From Mytilus trossulus (lineage: Eukaryota; Mollusca; Bivalvia; Mytilida; Mytilidae): 64,000 bases of DNA. The stretch is taken from the NCBI RefSeq assembly GCF_036588685.1, contig NC_086386.1, forward strand, positions 7,038,117 to 7,102,116. The letters run 5' to 3'. The notes beneath the pieces were generated by a model. The model was not told the origin of the DNA. It made no database searches and saw only the letters and a list, made by a program, of their open reading frames with translations. Position numbers and translations under genes: made by a program. Shown here in pieces: positions 48,266 to 59,806 of this stretch (its first letter is position 1; each line of letters starts with the position of its first letter).

Positions 48266-51200
48266 CTTAAAGAAAACAAATTTTCCAAATTTTAATACTA
48301 GGACAAAAAAGGGATATACTAGATTCATCAATGTTGTATTGTATATGATGTAATTTTATTCTAATTTTATTTCGTTCAGCTTTTATTATTTGTATGTAAT
48401 GGAGAACATGTTCTAAGTTGCAAAACTTGTGTCTGGTCCTATTTTCAATGGTTTATTTTACAATAAATTATAATGTTTGGCTTTTTTATTTAAAATAATG
48501 CATTTACTCCACTTAACCTCGAAGTCCAACTCTTGCATTTGTTTTCACACAAAATCTTAGTTAATAGTGACATGTAAATTTCTACGCTTGCAAACACAAT
48601 ATTTTCTGCAGTTGATGAATAAATGATGTTTACGGAATTGCATTGTATCGTTGATGATTGTCGGTTCTTCGTTTATCATGCTATTGCTGTTAAGGTAGCT
48701 ACCGATGAGAAAATATGAATATCGTGTGGTTCGATCTTGTATGTCTTGTTAACATTTGCTTTAAACAAATAGAAGTTAAGATCAGTGATATTGTTGGCTT
48801 TTTTTCAAAACTACCTCTACCCTTTTTTTGTTGGGAAAATATGCGTCATTTTCATCAAATTGGGAAAAAACATAAACCATGAATTTGACTGAAACTTTAA
48901 TTTACAGACCCATTTTCAAGAGTCAAACCCTGCTTTAAAATAAGACTCCATTTTGTAAGTGATGATACATAAATAGACCCTCAAATGTGCATATATAGTC
49001 ATTTTAGACAAGAAAATTGTTTAAATGAGTGTTTTTCAGTTTGTATTCATGCACAAAAGTACTGAGACTGCACTGCTTGGGAAAAAAAAGTTGTCTTTTT
49101 GGGAAAAATTTAAAGCCATTTTTTTAAATTGGGATTCTTCTCAAGGGGAGAAAGCATGTATCCTCCATTAATTTAAGGCAAACAATATCACTGATTATTA
49201 ACATTTCTATATTTCAGCCAATAAATTATATGAACGGAAAAATGTAGAAAAAGCAAACTGAAGATATACAGTTCATGTAATTGTCTTTTATTAAACAGCA
49301 TAATGTTTTGCCTATTTCAAGAATTACAAAACTATACCTCTAAACAACTTAGCTCTTTGGTTTTTGACACCACCCAGTGTCCCATGCAGAAATAGTTCCT
49401 CGGCGTCAAATTTCAATTCTAAATCTGTGTACTGTGTATGTCTGTGAATCTAAATTTGAAAGAAAGCAGTCAATTTAATTATTTTAAACGTAAAAGTATA
49501 AATATTTTAAACGGGAGTCTCAAACATTTTTCGCTGAGCTTAACATTCGGAAACCACAATAATGTATACATGTATATGTACATCGTGTCATTCTTTAACT
49601 TGATTGACAAGTATAGAACACCGCACGTACGCTATAGCGTAATGTCATTTTCTATTAGTTAATCTCTCTTTTCTAGTCAATGATGTTCACGTATTTTCAA
49701 CAAGCAGAACATTTCAAATGAAGTAATATATTACATTGTCAGAGCGGTATTAAACTGCACAAAACTTGAAAGATAGAAATATAAAGATAGAAATGAGGTG
49801 TCACAAAAAAAGAAATAAAACTCCGATGTATTTCTAAATATCGTGCAACTCTCCGACTTTTCACCTCAAAAAAAATCCTACTGATTTTTTTCAAGCAGAG
49901 CAAGAACATGTGATAACGACCCCAGTTTTCGTCGAAGTTGGTAGGCTTCAATCAATTTTATTTACTGCCGCTAAATTGTCTGTATATATATAGTTGTATT
50001 GTCTGTATATATATATTTGTATTGTCTGTATATACTACGGTATGGTTTTATTGCTACAAACATTTGAGAATTAGTATCTTGACATCTCGTGAGGAAGTAG
50101 TACCCGGACATAAGTAAGCCTATTTTCATTGGCAAATGTGTAAATGTATAGGCAGTAGATATTCTTGACCTTTATACAGGTGTCATGATCCCTGAACCAA
50201 ATTCTTACAAAATTGTTGTCTTTAGTTGAAATATTGCATGTCAAATTCCTCTGCCATAGTCATTCATTTTGGAGCTTAGTTAGTATTATCTACAACATTC
50301 CAATCTGCATTACGGAACATGTCTGATTATATAGATTCAATGTTTAAAATTAGGTTCTTCATAAAAATTCAAGAACAATATAAAATCCAATTGTCTAGCT
50401 AACTTAAAAAAAAATACTATTCTTTTAGGACAATGGTCAAAATAAAAAAAATAAAAAAAGAGGAATCCAAAAAAAACCATGAACGGTCCGTACTGTTCTA
50501 TAATGACTATGTGCTGCTTTGTGCGACTGGAACATACCTTATAGATACCGGTCTGTATTGACCAGATAGGTAGACAGACTATACAACAGATGATGTTTTC
50601 TGCGTCTGTGAAGTCGGCCTGTTCCTCGCCATTTGTAATGACCAATTTAGCACCAACAGCCTCACACTTCGTCATGGTGATTCGGCGACACCATCGCTCA
50701 ACACATCCATTAAAATTAATCTAATTGATGAATAAAGCATATTCTCATAAAAATCATATAATGGCTTATTCTTTAGGTTTATTTTATTTTATTTTATTTA
50801 TGTGTGTCATTTAATGTCTATCTACATTATTTCAAATATTATCACGGATTAGATTAAAGAACATGAATAAAGCACATTTATTGTAAACAAAAACAAAATA
50901 TGAGGAAAAAGGTTTTTAAAGATGTATACATACGATAATCAAATCAAGATATTTTTTAATATAAATTGCATATCAACAAAACTAAAGTATCGGTAAACTA
51001 ACACAAATTCATGAAACTGAAAACGTTTATTTGGTATACCTCGAGACAAAACTTTTTGCCTTCTTGCATAACATTTATACATCTCATTATTGAAGCATGG
51101 ATAGAATCTCCATGACCCATGGTAGGATCTAGCATCACCAGGCAAGGAGCTGAAAATATCAATAAGATAATATCTGAATTCTCTCAACTCCCATTGGACC

Positions 51201-54200
51201 TTAAAACGTGTTGAACGAAAATATAATCATTGTGCATAAACAATTAGGCACTATAAATGATGAAAGGTGTTATTCGATGCATTTCAAACTAATAGATGGT
51301 TAAAATGTACCTTTGAAGCCTGATTGGTGTTTTCGGTTCTCATTTTGTATCGTACTCTTATGTTTGCTGTGTTATAATGGCAAGCAGACGTTTGGGGAAA
51401 GACCATTCCCAATAGAGGTTTTAACAACAACCCTCCGACCAGACATTGTGTTGTGGTCTAGAATCAGCAATCAGGTCATACGTTTAGAGCTTACAGTGCC
51501 ATGAGAATAAAGAAGCCAATGAGAGAAAGCTAGCGAAGTACCAGGAATTGGTAACAGACATCCAAGAAAAGAATTGGAGGACATAGTACTTTGCAGTTGA
51601 GGTAGGATGTAAAGGCCTTGTTTTTAAAACTTTTTGGAGGGCCTTGTATTCCCTGGGACTAATTGACCAGTTAGAAGAAGCGTAGTAGGAAAAGTTGGAA
51701 GACAGGCAGAGGAAGCTTCTGGATGGGTACGGAGGAAGAAGGAAGAACAGTGGTAGAGCTAACTGGTTCCTGACTGAGCCTGATCAGCTCAGTCGGAGCA
51801 ACCAAAAGAGATTGTCGTTGACAGCGCCGAAACAGTCGATCGCAAGGAGAGGGGATCCACCTGATGATGGAACCAGCTGAGCAGTGGAATCACTGTATTT
51901 TAGGTATAATAAAAAAATATCTAAATGAAACAAATGTACACCGAGAGAAACTAAAAAGTCATTTACGACAAAATGCATTCATGAGGGCTTTGTTTGGTTT
52001 GCTCTCCCTTTTGGTATCGTACCTGTGTTTGTTTGTTTGTTATGATTTTTTTATAGAAAAAAAGTTGAAGAATATCTTTTATAGAAAAAGAGTTGAAGAA
52101 TATGAGTAAAATTGCCAATATGTAAATTTACCGAACGTAAATCTTCTATCTTGGTGTTCTCAAAAATTTTGAAATTATTCATGTAACTAATATCCGGTTT
52201 TATTTAACTACAGACAAACATCAATATTAGTTAATGTTATATAATGTCTTGCAACGCTTGAATGACGAATAACTCTGAATGTAAGGTGCCCATAGGAAGT
52301 TGGGGGGGGGGGGGGATGAACTAATAAAAAAATATTTTAGATTATGCTTAACGTTTATTATATACCTCTATCGGACTTGCCGAAGCGTGAAGTTTTCCTG
52401 ACTAGAGTCACACCAAACACTGACACCCTTTCTATCAACCACACTCTTACTTGTTCTAGGTCCTTTATCTTCTCTACGTTCACAACCCTAAAATATAATA
52501 ATGTTGACGATTATCGGAGTATATAATTTGTATTTGCTTTTGATGTTATATTTGTTATAAATTCTCATAGGATTTTGTCTAATGCTTAGTCCGTTTCTGT
52601 GTGTGTTACATTTTAATGTTGTGTCGTTGTTCTCCTCTTATATGTATTGCGTTTCCCTCAGTTTTAGTTTGATACCCCGATTTTTGTTTGTCCAGTGATT
52701 TTATGAGTTTCGAACAGCGGTATACTACTGTTGCCTTTATTGATATTGGTTTAACTAAAAAAACAGCACCATGTTTTTTGCATTGTCATTATCCGAGCAG
52801 TATGTTCGCCGTATTCTTAGTAAAAATCTATAGTCTGTCAATGTTAACAAAATAAATACAAGCCATAAATAGATAAGCCTCCTCGGTGGCCCCTATTTCC
52901 TTTATTTCCTTATCTTTATTTCTGAATGCTATTGTATGAGAATTTGGATAGGGTTTATGTAATAGGGAATAATGCCAAAAATATCTAATAGAAAATCGGA
53001 CCCAGAAATAAAAAAGATAGAAAGAAATAGGGCAAAACAATACAAAAATAGAAAAAACGGGGTGCTAAAAGTTAATATATAATACCGTTAAAATGAAAAT
53101 GTGTAGGTATGCTCACAAATTAGACAACTATCAACAGAAGACAAAGATGTTAACAATAGTACGTCACCATAAAACATCTAACAAGGAGCAGAAACGATAT
53201 CGTACTGATGTATGCCAATATCATCAAGCCAAAAACATGTATGTACGTCAGATAGCAACAAGCCACATACCCAAAGAGAGAGCAAGCACATAATTGGGTG
53301 GAGTTTAACATGTTTGATAGCGATTACTTATCTCCATACTCTAGATCAAGGAATGCAATAGTGTAACAATGTAGATCAATCTATAAACATCGATCGTACT
53401 GAAAGGGTTGGCTAATCATGTAGGGTACTGGGCACAAAATACATAACAAATTGACAAAAGCTATACAAGAGGTGCCAGTTTACCTCTAAACTGGCAGATA
53501 CCTAAGGAAAGTTCAAAGCTCAATTTAATCACATAAATATACCATTTTTTCTTGATTAAAATTTCATAAGCAATATATCTGATTATCAGAAGGGTCACGG
53601 TAAATCCTGATGAAATTCAAAAACAACAATTTGGAATTATACAACCAATACGTTTTCCTACTATTTGCTGATAAGGTTAAACTCTTCTGAAAAGCAAGTT
53701 GTCCTAAAATGAAGCTAACCTTTTGTACAAAGTTATGTACCTTTGTCCTGGGATAACGATAGATTAAAAGTCATAAACAGAACCGCTTCATGTATGAAAT
53801 GGGTAAATAAGTGTAAATTATAGACAATAGTACATATCAGCTCTAAGATCTAAATTACCAAATAAATGACACAAATGGAAAATAAAAGTAAAAAAAAAGT
53901 GTAATGCAGAGTAGAAGCTTACCATGCCTTGCCATTTTCACTTATATCCCCAAATGTTGGTTTATTCATTTTTGTTGCATGGAAAAACACATTTACTTCG
54001 TCAGAGTCATATGTTATAAGTCCATTTTTCTCTAAGTAAAATAAGTCGTTTAATTTCCTTGGATTTTCAGCAAATTCCTCCCATGGTATAAGAATGAGCC
54101 CGTTATAATTGACGTTATACTCTTTCATCTGAGAGGACATCTCCCTGTACTTTGGCTTTGTTTCGTGTAATATAACTTCCTCAGTCTCTTTATATTTGTT

Positions 54201-54404
54201 CCTTGGATCTTCATTGTCTATGGTGGTTGATGTGATGTATCCCAGATCAACTGACCTTCGAAGAGAGACAACTTCCTCCACATGATCAACCTGAACACAG
54301 TTAAGGTTTGCAGAGTCTATACTAACCCCTCCAAAGTATCCATTGGTCATCACATTGGAGGAAGGAAGGAATGGTGGAACTGGCGTTTCTTTTCCAGTCG
54401 ACAT
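46914..54404 (-). CDS. Unrecognised 780-residue protein, six coding exons
   Basis: Exons 54404-53923, 52487-52366, 51149-51040, 50720-50538, 49431-49338 and 48265-46914 join in phase (482+122+110+183+94+1352 = 2343 nt, 780 residues and stop) with GT-AG borders. Residues 1-365 look folded: 'NGLILIPWEEFAENPRKLND', 'WVVNVEKIKDLEQVRVWLIE', 'LDPTMGHGDSIHASIMRCIN', 'NGCVERWCRRITMTKCEAVG', 'ENIICCIVCLPIWSIQTGIY'. The rest is low-complexity, rich in S, D, E, N and K, with a basic cluster at about 539-564 (KTKKKSKKHKRG...) that could be a nuclear signal, and a triple DS(F/L)PIGS-like repeat. There is no signal peptide. I do not recognise the family and assign no function. The start is the ATG at 54404 (G at -3). 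The exon joins are my inference from phase; the exon 5 acceptor is the least certain. Confidence 0.78.
49338..49431 (-). CDS. 780-residue gene, exon 5
   Basis: 94 nt, 'YTDLELKFDAEELFLHGTLG' then 'GVKNQRAKLFR'. The acceptor used for an open frame is ACACAG at 49432-49437; another AG 10 nt upstream would shift the frame and stop after about 11 codons. Confidence 0.72.
50538..50720 (-). CDS. 780-residue gene, exon 4
   Basis: 183 nt, 61 codons, phase 0 to phase 0: 'INFNGCVERWCRRITMTKCE' to 'CCIVCLPIWSIQTGIYK'. Cysteine-rich with a short hydrophobic stretch too short for a confident membrane helix. Confidence 0.78.
51040..51149 (-). CDS. 780-residue gene, exon 3
   Basis: 110 nt after TTTTCAG. 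In the phase left by exon 2 it reads 'PCLVMLDPTMGHGDSIHASI' and 'NVMQEGKKFCLE', ending in phase 0. An alternative open frame here ('SLPGDARSYHGSWRFYPC') does not fit the neighbouring exons. Confidence 0.78.
51360..51800 (+). pseudogene. Retroelement endonuclease-like fragment
   Basis: Plus-strand translation gives 'TFGERPFPIEVLTTTLRPDI' then 'SNQVIRLELTVP', and after a stop and frameshifts 'NERKLAKYQELVTDIQEKNW', 'FAVEVGC', 'QAEEASGWVRRKKEEQW'. The P-D...(x)LELTVP...VEVGC pattern is one I know from the tail of RT proteins in marine invertebrates and resembles a PD-(D/E)XK nuclease. Broken by stops, antisense inside intron 2 of the 780-residue gene. Confidence 0.6.
52366..52487 (-). CDS. 780-residue gene, exon 2
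   Basis: 122 nt between TATTTTAG and GTATAT. Only the frame set by exon 1 is open and protein-like: 'VVNVEKIKDLEQVRVWLIER', then 'VFGVTLVRKTSRFGKSDR'. Too short to be seen as a stand-alone frame starting with Met. Confidence 0.78.
52590..52745 (+). repeat. Interspersed repeat family H
   Basis: 'TGTGTCGTTGTTCTCCTCTT', 'GCGTTTCCCTCAGTTTTAGT', 'GAACAGCGGTATACTACTGT', recognised as a common mussel repeat. A run of about 14 G lies nearby at 52300-52314. Confidence 0.6.
53923..54404 (-). CDS. 780-residue gene, exon 1
   Basis: 482 nt from ATG to the donor TG|GTAAGC. The open frame continues upstream to a TTG but the first ATG is 'MSTGKETPVPPF'. Ends 'PTFGDISENGKA' plus TG of a Trp codon. Confidence 0.8.
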
Positions 54405-56512
54405 CGCTTGTGTTTTCACAGACCTTAAAATTGACTTAAAATTGATTAAAATCAACGCTTACTGGTTCATTCGTCATATTGATGTGTTCTCCTGCTATGC
54501 ATATTGTCTCTAAATGTAGAGGTTCAAAATGATACAGCTTCCATCGTCCTGGTATATACAGTTTTAATATATACACTGCGTGGTACAGAAAACGTATTGA
54601 ACAGCAAGCATGAATCCTCGTTTTGATATCTTTAGTTTGCTATAATTTCACGTTAAACCATTCCCAGAGTGTAAAATTATCTCATTTATGTGATCAAAAC
54701 TTTCCCTGAACCAAAGTTCCAAGTTAGAACTTGGCAGTAGTCACATATATCACATTGTCACTCATTTAAATTCTCTAACATGTCTGTCTCGCCGGTAAAT
54801 TTTGTCTTATTTAGTACTATGCAATACACAAAGAATTACTTAGTGTAATGGATACCAAGATTAACTGAAAACAAAGGCTGTAATCCCATGTTCTTTATGA
54901 TCTATACAAACATGTCAAGCAGTATTGTAAAAGTTTAATTTAAATGGTCTTTAAACTGCACGGAGGACCTTTGTCACACTTTCACGCTTACCATTTGTAG
55001 TTCTATTATTCTAATAATAATATGTACTTTGTTTAATGATCATTCGTTGGAGGTTCTTACGAGTCTTTGAGGCGAAGTAAGCTTTAATGACGGGTCAATG
55101 AATTTAAATGGCTTTTTATCTTTTAGGGTCAATTCAAATGATATGATCAAATGTGTAAGCTATTGAAGTAAGTTAATTCAATTATCGAGTACATTGAAGT
55201 GCAATTCAATTTATTATCAACGAATAAAAAAAAAAACTTAAAAATCGAGTGTTGCTTTTCGAGACATCTATAAACTGCAACTGACATAAAGGCTAATATG
55301 GAACTGATTATAATATCATGTACGAAAAAAACTTATTAGACTGAAATGAATGACATGCAGCCCATTTTGATGAAGAAAAAATATCTTCGACTGGAACATA
55401 ATTTCCAACGATGCATTTTGATACTTGAATTCGAAAGAAAAACATATATATCTTTTAATTTCAATATTGATCAGTCTAATTCAATATCAGCCAGTTAAAA
55501 GGGGAGGTCACTCTAATATTTTACATATCAATTTTACTGGTTTACGTTTCTCCATTACAACGAGTTTTCGTCGAAAAACGAAATAAACCAGTATCATTTT
55601 GATTAAATCTTAAATTCACGATTATAATTCATATCTGTTTTTCAATGCTTTTTACAATTTCAATGTATAAAAAGTAGCTAGGTTTAAATTAACTTATACA
55701 CCTATTCATAATGCGTGTGTATTGATTTTTATACTCAGGTAAAAGATTTATATGATTATACAAATGTCTTGTTGAAACTTGTTTTGGTAATGATTCTTAC
55801 TATGGTGGCATATATATAAACAAAGAAGGATCGTTTGATATAAGGTCAGTTTCTCTCTAAAGGTCCTATTTGTTTTAGTAGAAAACTCTGTCGATGATTT
55901 GACAAAATAATACTATACTTTACTAGTTTATACATTTCAATTCAAATTCAATTGAATTAAGTTATTTATTCTACAAGTCAGAGAATCGTGTACACTTTTC
56001 ATTATTATTCTTATTCAGAAAAACTCGTAACGAAATTTGACGTATTTTAGTTTAATTTTTATATGACGCAACTGAAAATATTTGCTAGTATCTTAGATTC
56101 ATTTTATACGTGGTTCCACTCTGAGAGGGGCGTGTAATGCCCAGGTGTTTGTTGATAGTAAATTTGTCAACCTAATGAATATTTAACACCAAAAGATCTT
56201 ATTACGAAAATCCTGTAAGATATATTTGACCAGTCATATTTCTTAGGTGAAATAAAGCTGCATCTTCCATTTCCACAATCAAGTTGTAAAATAAAAAATA
56301 TGTATACTATTTTTTCTAATATTTTCATTAATTTGGGGCCGAAAATGTGTTGCTGATTCAAAAATAGGAAGAGAAAAAATGACGAAGTTATGAATATTCA
56401 TAAAGATGACAAGGATGTTAACGCCCCCTGTTTCCAATACACATCCAAATGTTTACAACACAACCTTTCATGTCTTTGTTCAAATGTTTACATACATTGA
56501 TTTAAAAGATGA
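54405..56512. other. Intergenic region between divergent genes
   Basis: About 2.1 kb between the start codon of the minus-strand 780-residue gene and the presumed TRIM promoter. AT-rich; I see no repeat or reading frame of note. Confidence 0.5.
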
Positions 56513-56608
56513 GTCACGTGGCTAAAATATATATACAAAACTAATATACGTACTGGTATTATTGGTACAGTGTTTACTTCGGTATATCATTTCAAAATAT
56601 AGCCATAG
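56511..56608 (+). promoter_or_regulatory. Putative TRIM promoter and non-coding exon 1
   Basis: A perfect E-box CACGTG (56515-56520) is followed by a TATA-like stretch (56526-56536). About 30 bp further a transcript could start, and a strong donor ATAG|GTAAGT lies at 56608/56609. The coding exon begins right after an acceptor (TTTTTTATTGTAG, 57932-57944) only 15 nt before the ATG, so an upstream non-coding exon is expected; this is the best candidate. Inference. Confidence 0.5.
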
Positions 56609-57959
56609 GTAAGTCGTTTTATTTTTTTCCTCAACTTGATGAATTATCAATTTACTGTAATAATTATCATGATTATGTATAAGTAATGTTATTTAAAACT
56701 TGAACTTACAGGCAGTTTTTTCGTGGATGAAGACAAAATATACTAAATGCGTCATTTGGTATAAGATTTTTTTCTCTCTTAATACTTCACTGACGATTTT
56801 ATTTATTGAAAAGAAATAAAAGGGAATATTGGGAAAACTGGTCACTGGCGATTATATCTGTTTAAAGATTGAAAGGGAAAATGGAAAAAACAGCAAAAAA
56901 TCGAAATATCAAATGTTGCTATTTATTTTAAAATTCTTATATTGTATTAGTTTTATCTGAACTTTTAGAAATGTAGAATTATGCGATAAGTTTTTTTCTC
57001 TACATATTGACTGCAAATCAGATCTTAAAAATATCCCCGAAGCACCTGAAGTGAACTCCATATATATTTTTGTCATCTACTTGGCATAATGCCACCTTTG
57101 TTCAAAAGTTCCGTCGTCGTTTGTATTTAATCTTTGCTAGCTGTATTGATCACGTTTGTTTAAAAATCCCATTTATTATAAAATAAAAAATCTTTTCAAC
57201 AAATAGCATGTATACAAAATTATTATATACAAAAATAATTCATTTTTAATCACTAAAACATTGATATGTGAAAAGTTTCATTAAAAAATAAACATAGTGT
57301 AAAGACACCTGTTTATTGCTGTAAGCTAACCTCTAAATGTTAAGTAATTTATGTTGTTGGGTTGCTGTCTGATAAACGTACATTCTTTGACAATTGACAG
57401 TTATATAAAAATTCAAGTTCTGTTTATTCTACATTACAATTGTCTTTTCTACCATTTGTTAAATGAATTCTAGTCATCTCCCTCTGACAAAAGTTGCTGA
57501 CTTCTAATACCGTGATTTGCCAGAAGAACTGCTCATATTTATTCTTGTTTGCAAGAACCAAAACATTTTTTACGGTTTTGTGAATTGGTATTATTCATTT
57601 CATATTTATGTAAAGAACTCAAATTCGTTTGCATTATGACCGGAATGATGGACTATCAATCGGTCAAAAGATTTTTATAATCAATATGTTCTTCAACCGG
57701 TCATACTTAAAATGATTTTTCAACTATTTTGATTCAAGCGCCACTGGAGAGTCTTATTTTCAAATTATCAGACTGGCATATCTTTGGTGATTTTTTATTC
57801 TTGACAAGGAACTCGACAGCAATTCAATTATCACACATTACAAAACATTTTTAATAAAGCTAAATATCCCTGCGACCTCAGACTAGGTTTATGTTATCAT
57901 AAAATAAAAACTAGTCAATTTGATACTATTATTTTTTATTGTAGAAAATACATACAGTA

Positions 57960-59540
57960 ATGGCAACTGCAGGCGAGGACCAGACAGACAATGGCCCAAA
58001 GAGAAGTTTGATTGTAGATGAAGCTGCGTTCGAAGAACAGTTCTTAAGGTGCCACATCTGTAATGAGAAATATAGCCAAGCAGACAGACTTCCGAAATCA
58101 CTACCATGCAATCATACTTTCTGTCTTATATGTCTCAAATCCGTTTTCGACCACCATCATCAGAATTCTAGAAGAACAGTGCCATGGATGGACGATAACT
58201 TGGAAGGTGTATTAAAATGCCCAGAATGCCGTGTAGAAATTTTTCTGAGCCGAACTGAAATTAGTGCTCTACCCTCAGACCATCGTGTTATACAAATGAT
58301 GGACTTTTTGTCACGTGTAACTACAAAATCTCAAAATGTTTGTACTAAACATGAGAACCAGCCACTGAACTTTTTCTGTAAGAAATGTTTGATACCCGTT
58401 TGCAGAGACTGTACAGTACTTGACCATAAAGAGGGACAAGAGCACGTGATTGTTGATGTCACGGAGGCGTTGTCTGAGAACAGTAATGAGTTCGATGAAA
58501 TGAACGATAAAAATAAAGGCATGCTGGATAAAATGAAAGGGCGAACAGATTCACTCGCAAATGCTTCAAAACAATTAGACTTACTGGAAAGAAAGCTAAG
58601 ATCAACTATCAAAGACACTTTTATAGAATATCGATTATTGCTAGAACGTAGACAAGAGGCGCTCATTAAAATATTGCGGGAAAGTGTACAAGAACAGAAA
58701 CAAAAGATTAACACGCGTTTTGTTGACATCTGTACCCAGGGATCACAGTTACAGAAACTTTACGATACGTTTACAAAAGCAAGGTCAAACAATGACATAA
58801 GACAATTGTTCACAGTTCAGCAACAACTAAAAGAAAAAGAGACTGAATTTACTTGTACTGCCGAAGCAACCGATGACGAACTGTTCATTACTTGTAAATT
58901 TGAGGCACCAAACGAATGTTTATTCTTATCAGAAATGAGTGGCCTAGGGGAAGTTACAACTATTGAAGACCTGTCGTTAAAGAACCCGGTTCCAGCTCAT
59001 CAACTAGTCTTACTAGACAGTTTGGACTCGCATCGTATAAATCCAGCTTTATATTTACCCGAACTTGACTGTGACGAAAACGAGAGCCCTGATAATGAAA
59101 ACGACACAGAACAAAACGACGAAGACCACATTTTGCCTGACGATATTTCTTCAAATATCAGAAACCGTTTATTACAAGGATCTGAAAATGACCAACAAAC
59201 AGACGAAAACGACGATCATTATTTGGATCAACTTCGAGAACACCGTGAACAACTTGCTTCTACTTATCTAATGAGAATCGCGTCTCGCTTGAACGAAAGT
59301 GCTGCGGAAATGGCTGAAGCATTGAATCAACAACCAACCCAGCCAGAACAAAGAACACCAAGCCAGAGCAACCAATCATCGCGTGGAAGTAATAATAGGT
59401 CAAGTTCATCGAGACAACGTCGTCCACAGCAACCAGTAAGAGTTGTACGTCATCCAACGCAGCCGACACCACCACGTGAGGCACGTGACCAGGGTGGTAT
59501 GTACACGTCATCACGTTACACGAATTCAGACAATAGATAG
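57960..59540 (+). CDS. TRIM-family RING / B-box / coiled-coil protein
   Basis: 526 residues in one coding exon. RING finger of C3HC4 type: C31, C34, C50, H52, C55, C58, C87, C90, with a long 28-residue loop before the last pair. B-box 2: C128, H131, C140, C143, C148, C151, H156, H162. Heptad-like helix about 175-295. The C-terminus has no SPRY, NHL or filamin domain: an acidic D/E/N stretch (370-420) then Q, P, S and R-rich sequence. TRIM proteins are RING E3 ubiquitin ligases that dimerise through the coiled coil; many bivalve ones are lineage-expanded and thought to serve in innate immunity. Start context GTAATGG is good and an in-frame TAG lies just upstream in the intron. The exact orthologue cannot be named. 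Confidence 0.93.
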   Translation: MATAGEDQTDNGPKRSLIVDEAAFEEQFLRCHICNEKYSQADRLPKSLPCNHTFCLICLKSVFDHHHQNSRRTVPWMDDNLEGVLKCPECRVEIFLSRTEISALPSDHRVIQMMDFLSRVTTKSQNVCTKHENQPLNFFCKKCLIPVCRDCTVLDHKEGQEHVIVDVTEALSENSNEFDEMNDKNKGMLDKMKGRTDSLANASKQLDLLERKLRSTIKDTFIEYRLLLERRQEALIKILRESVQEQKQKINTRFVDICTQGSQLQKLYDTFTKARSNNDIRQLFTVQQQLKEKETEFTCTAEATDDELFITCKFEAPNECLFLSEMSGLGEVTTIEDLSLKNPVPAHQLVLLDSLDSHRINPALYLPELDCDENESPDNENDTEQNDEDHILPDDISSNIRNRLLQGSENDQQTDENDDHYLDQLREHREQLASTYLMRIASRLNESAAEMAEALNQQPTQPEQRTPSQSNQSSRGSNNRSSSSRQRRPQQPVRVVRHPTQPTPPREARDQGGMYTSSRYTNSDNR

Positions 59541-59722
59541 ATGTGTAATATGTATAAATTGAAATCGTTAATGTTAACAACTTTATCCCAGTGTGCATTT
59601 ATGGACGCAATGCTTCATTCGGCATTTGTAGGACCTTAATTTAGTCCTTTTATTTTGAACCCTTCCTATTTGTGTGAGAGACAAAGCATAATGTGATATG
59701 ATAAAAAATGTGATTACTATGA

Positions 59723-59728
59723 AATAAA
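59723..59728 (+). promoter_or_regulatory. Putative polyadenylation signal of TRIM gene
   Basis: AATAAA about 183 nt after the stop codon, the first canonical signal downstream. Confidence 0.65.
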
Positions 59729-59806
59729 ATAGTTTAAAGAGTATCGTTTTTAATTATACTGGTTCCAGTAGGTGCAAGTCATATGATTATCTTCATTCCC
59801 TTTTTA

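Noticed and set aside
49739-49951. 70-codon frame ('FFEVKSRRVARYLEIHRSF') as an extra exon of the 780-residue gene
   Set aside because: No acceptor/donor pair keeps phase between exons 4 and 5, which already join directly at 49431.
51040-51187. Open frame 'SLPGDARSYHGSWRFYPCFN' as the protein frame of this exon
   Set aside because: It joins exon 1 in phase if exon 2 is skipped, but then leads to stops in exon 4. The frame set by exon 2 joins both neighbours.
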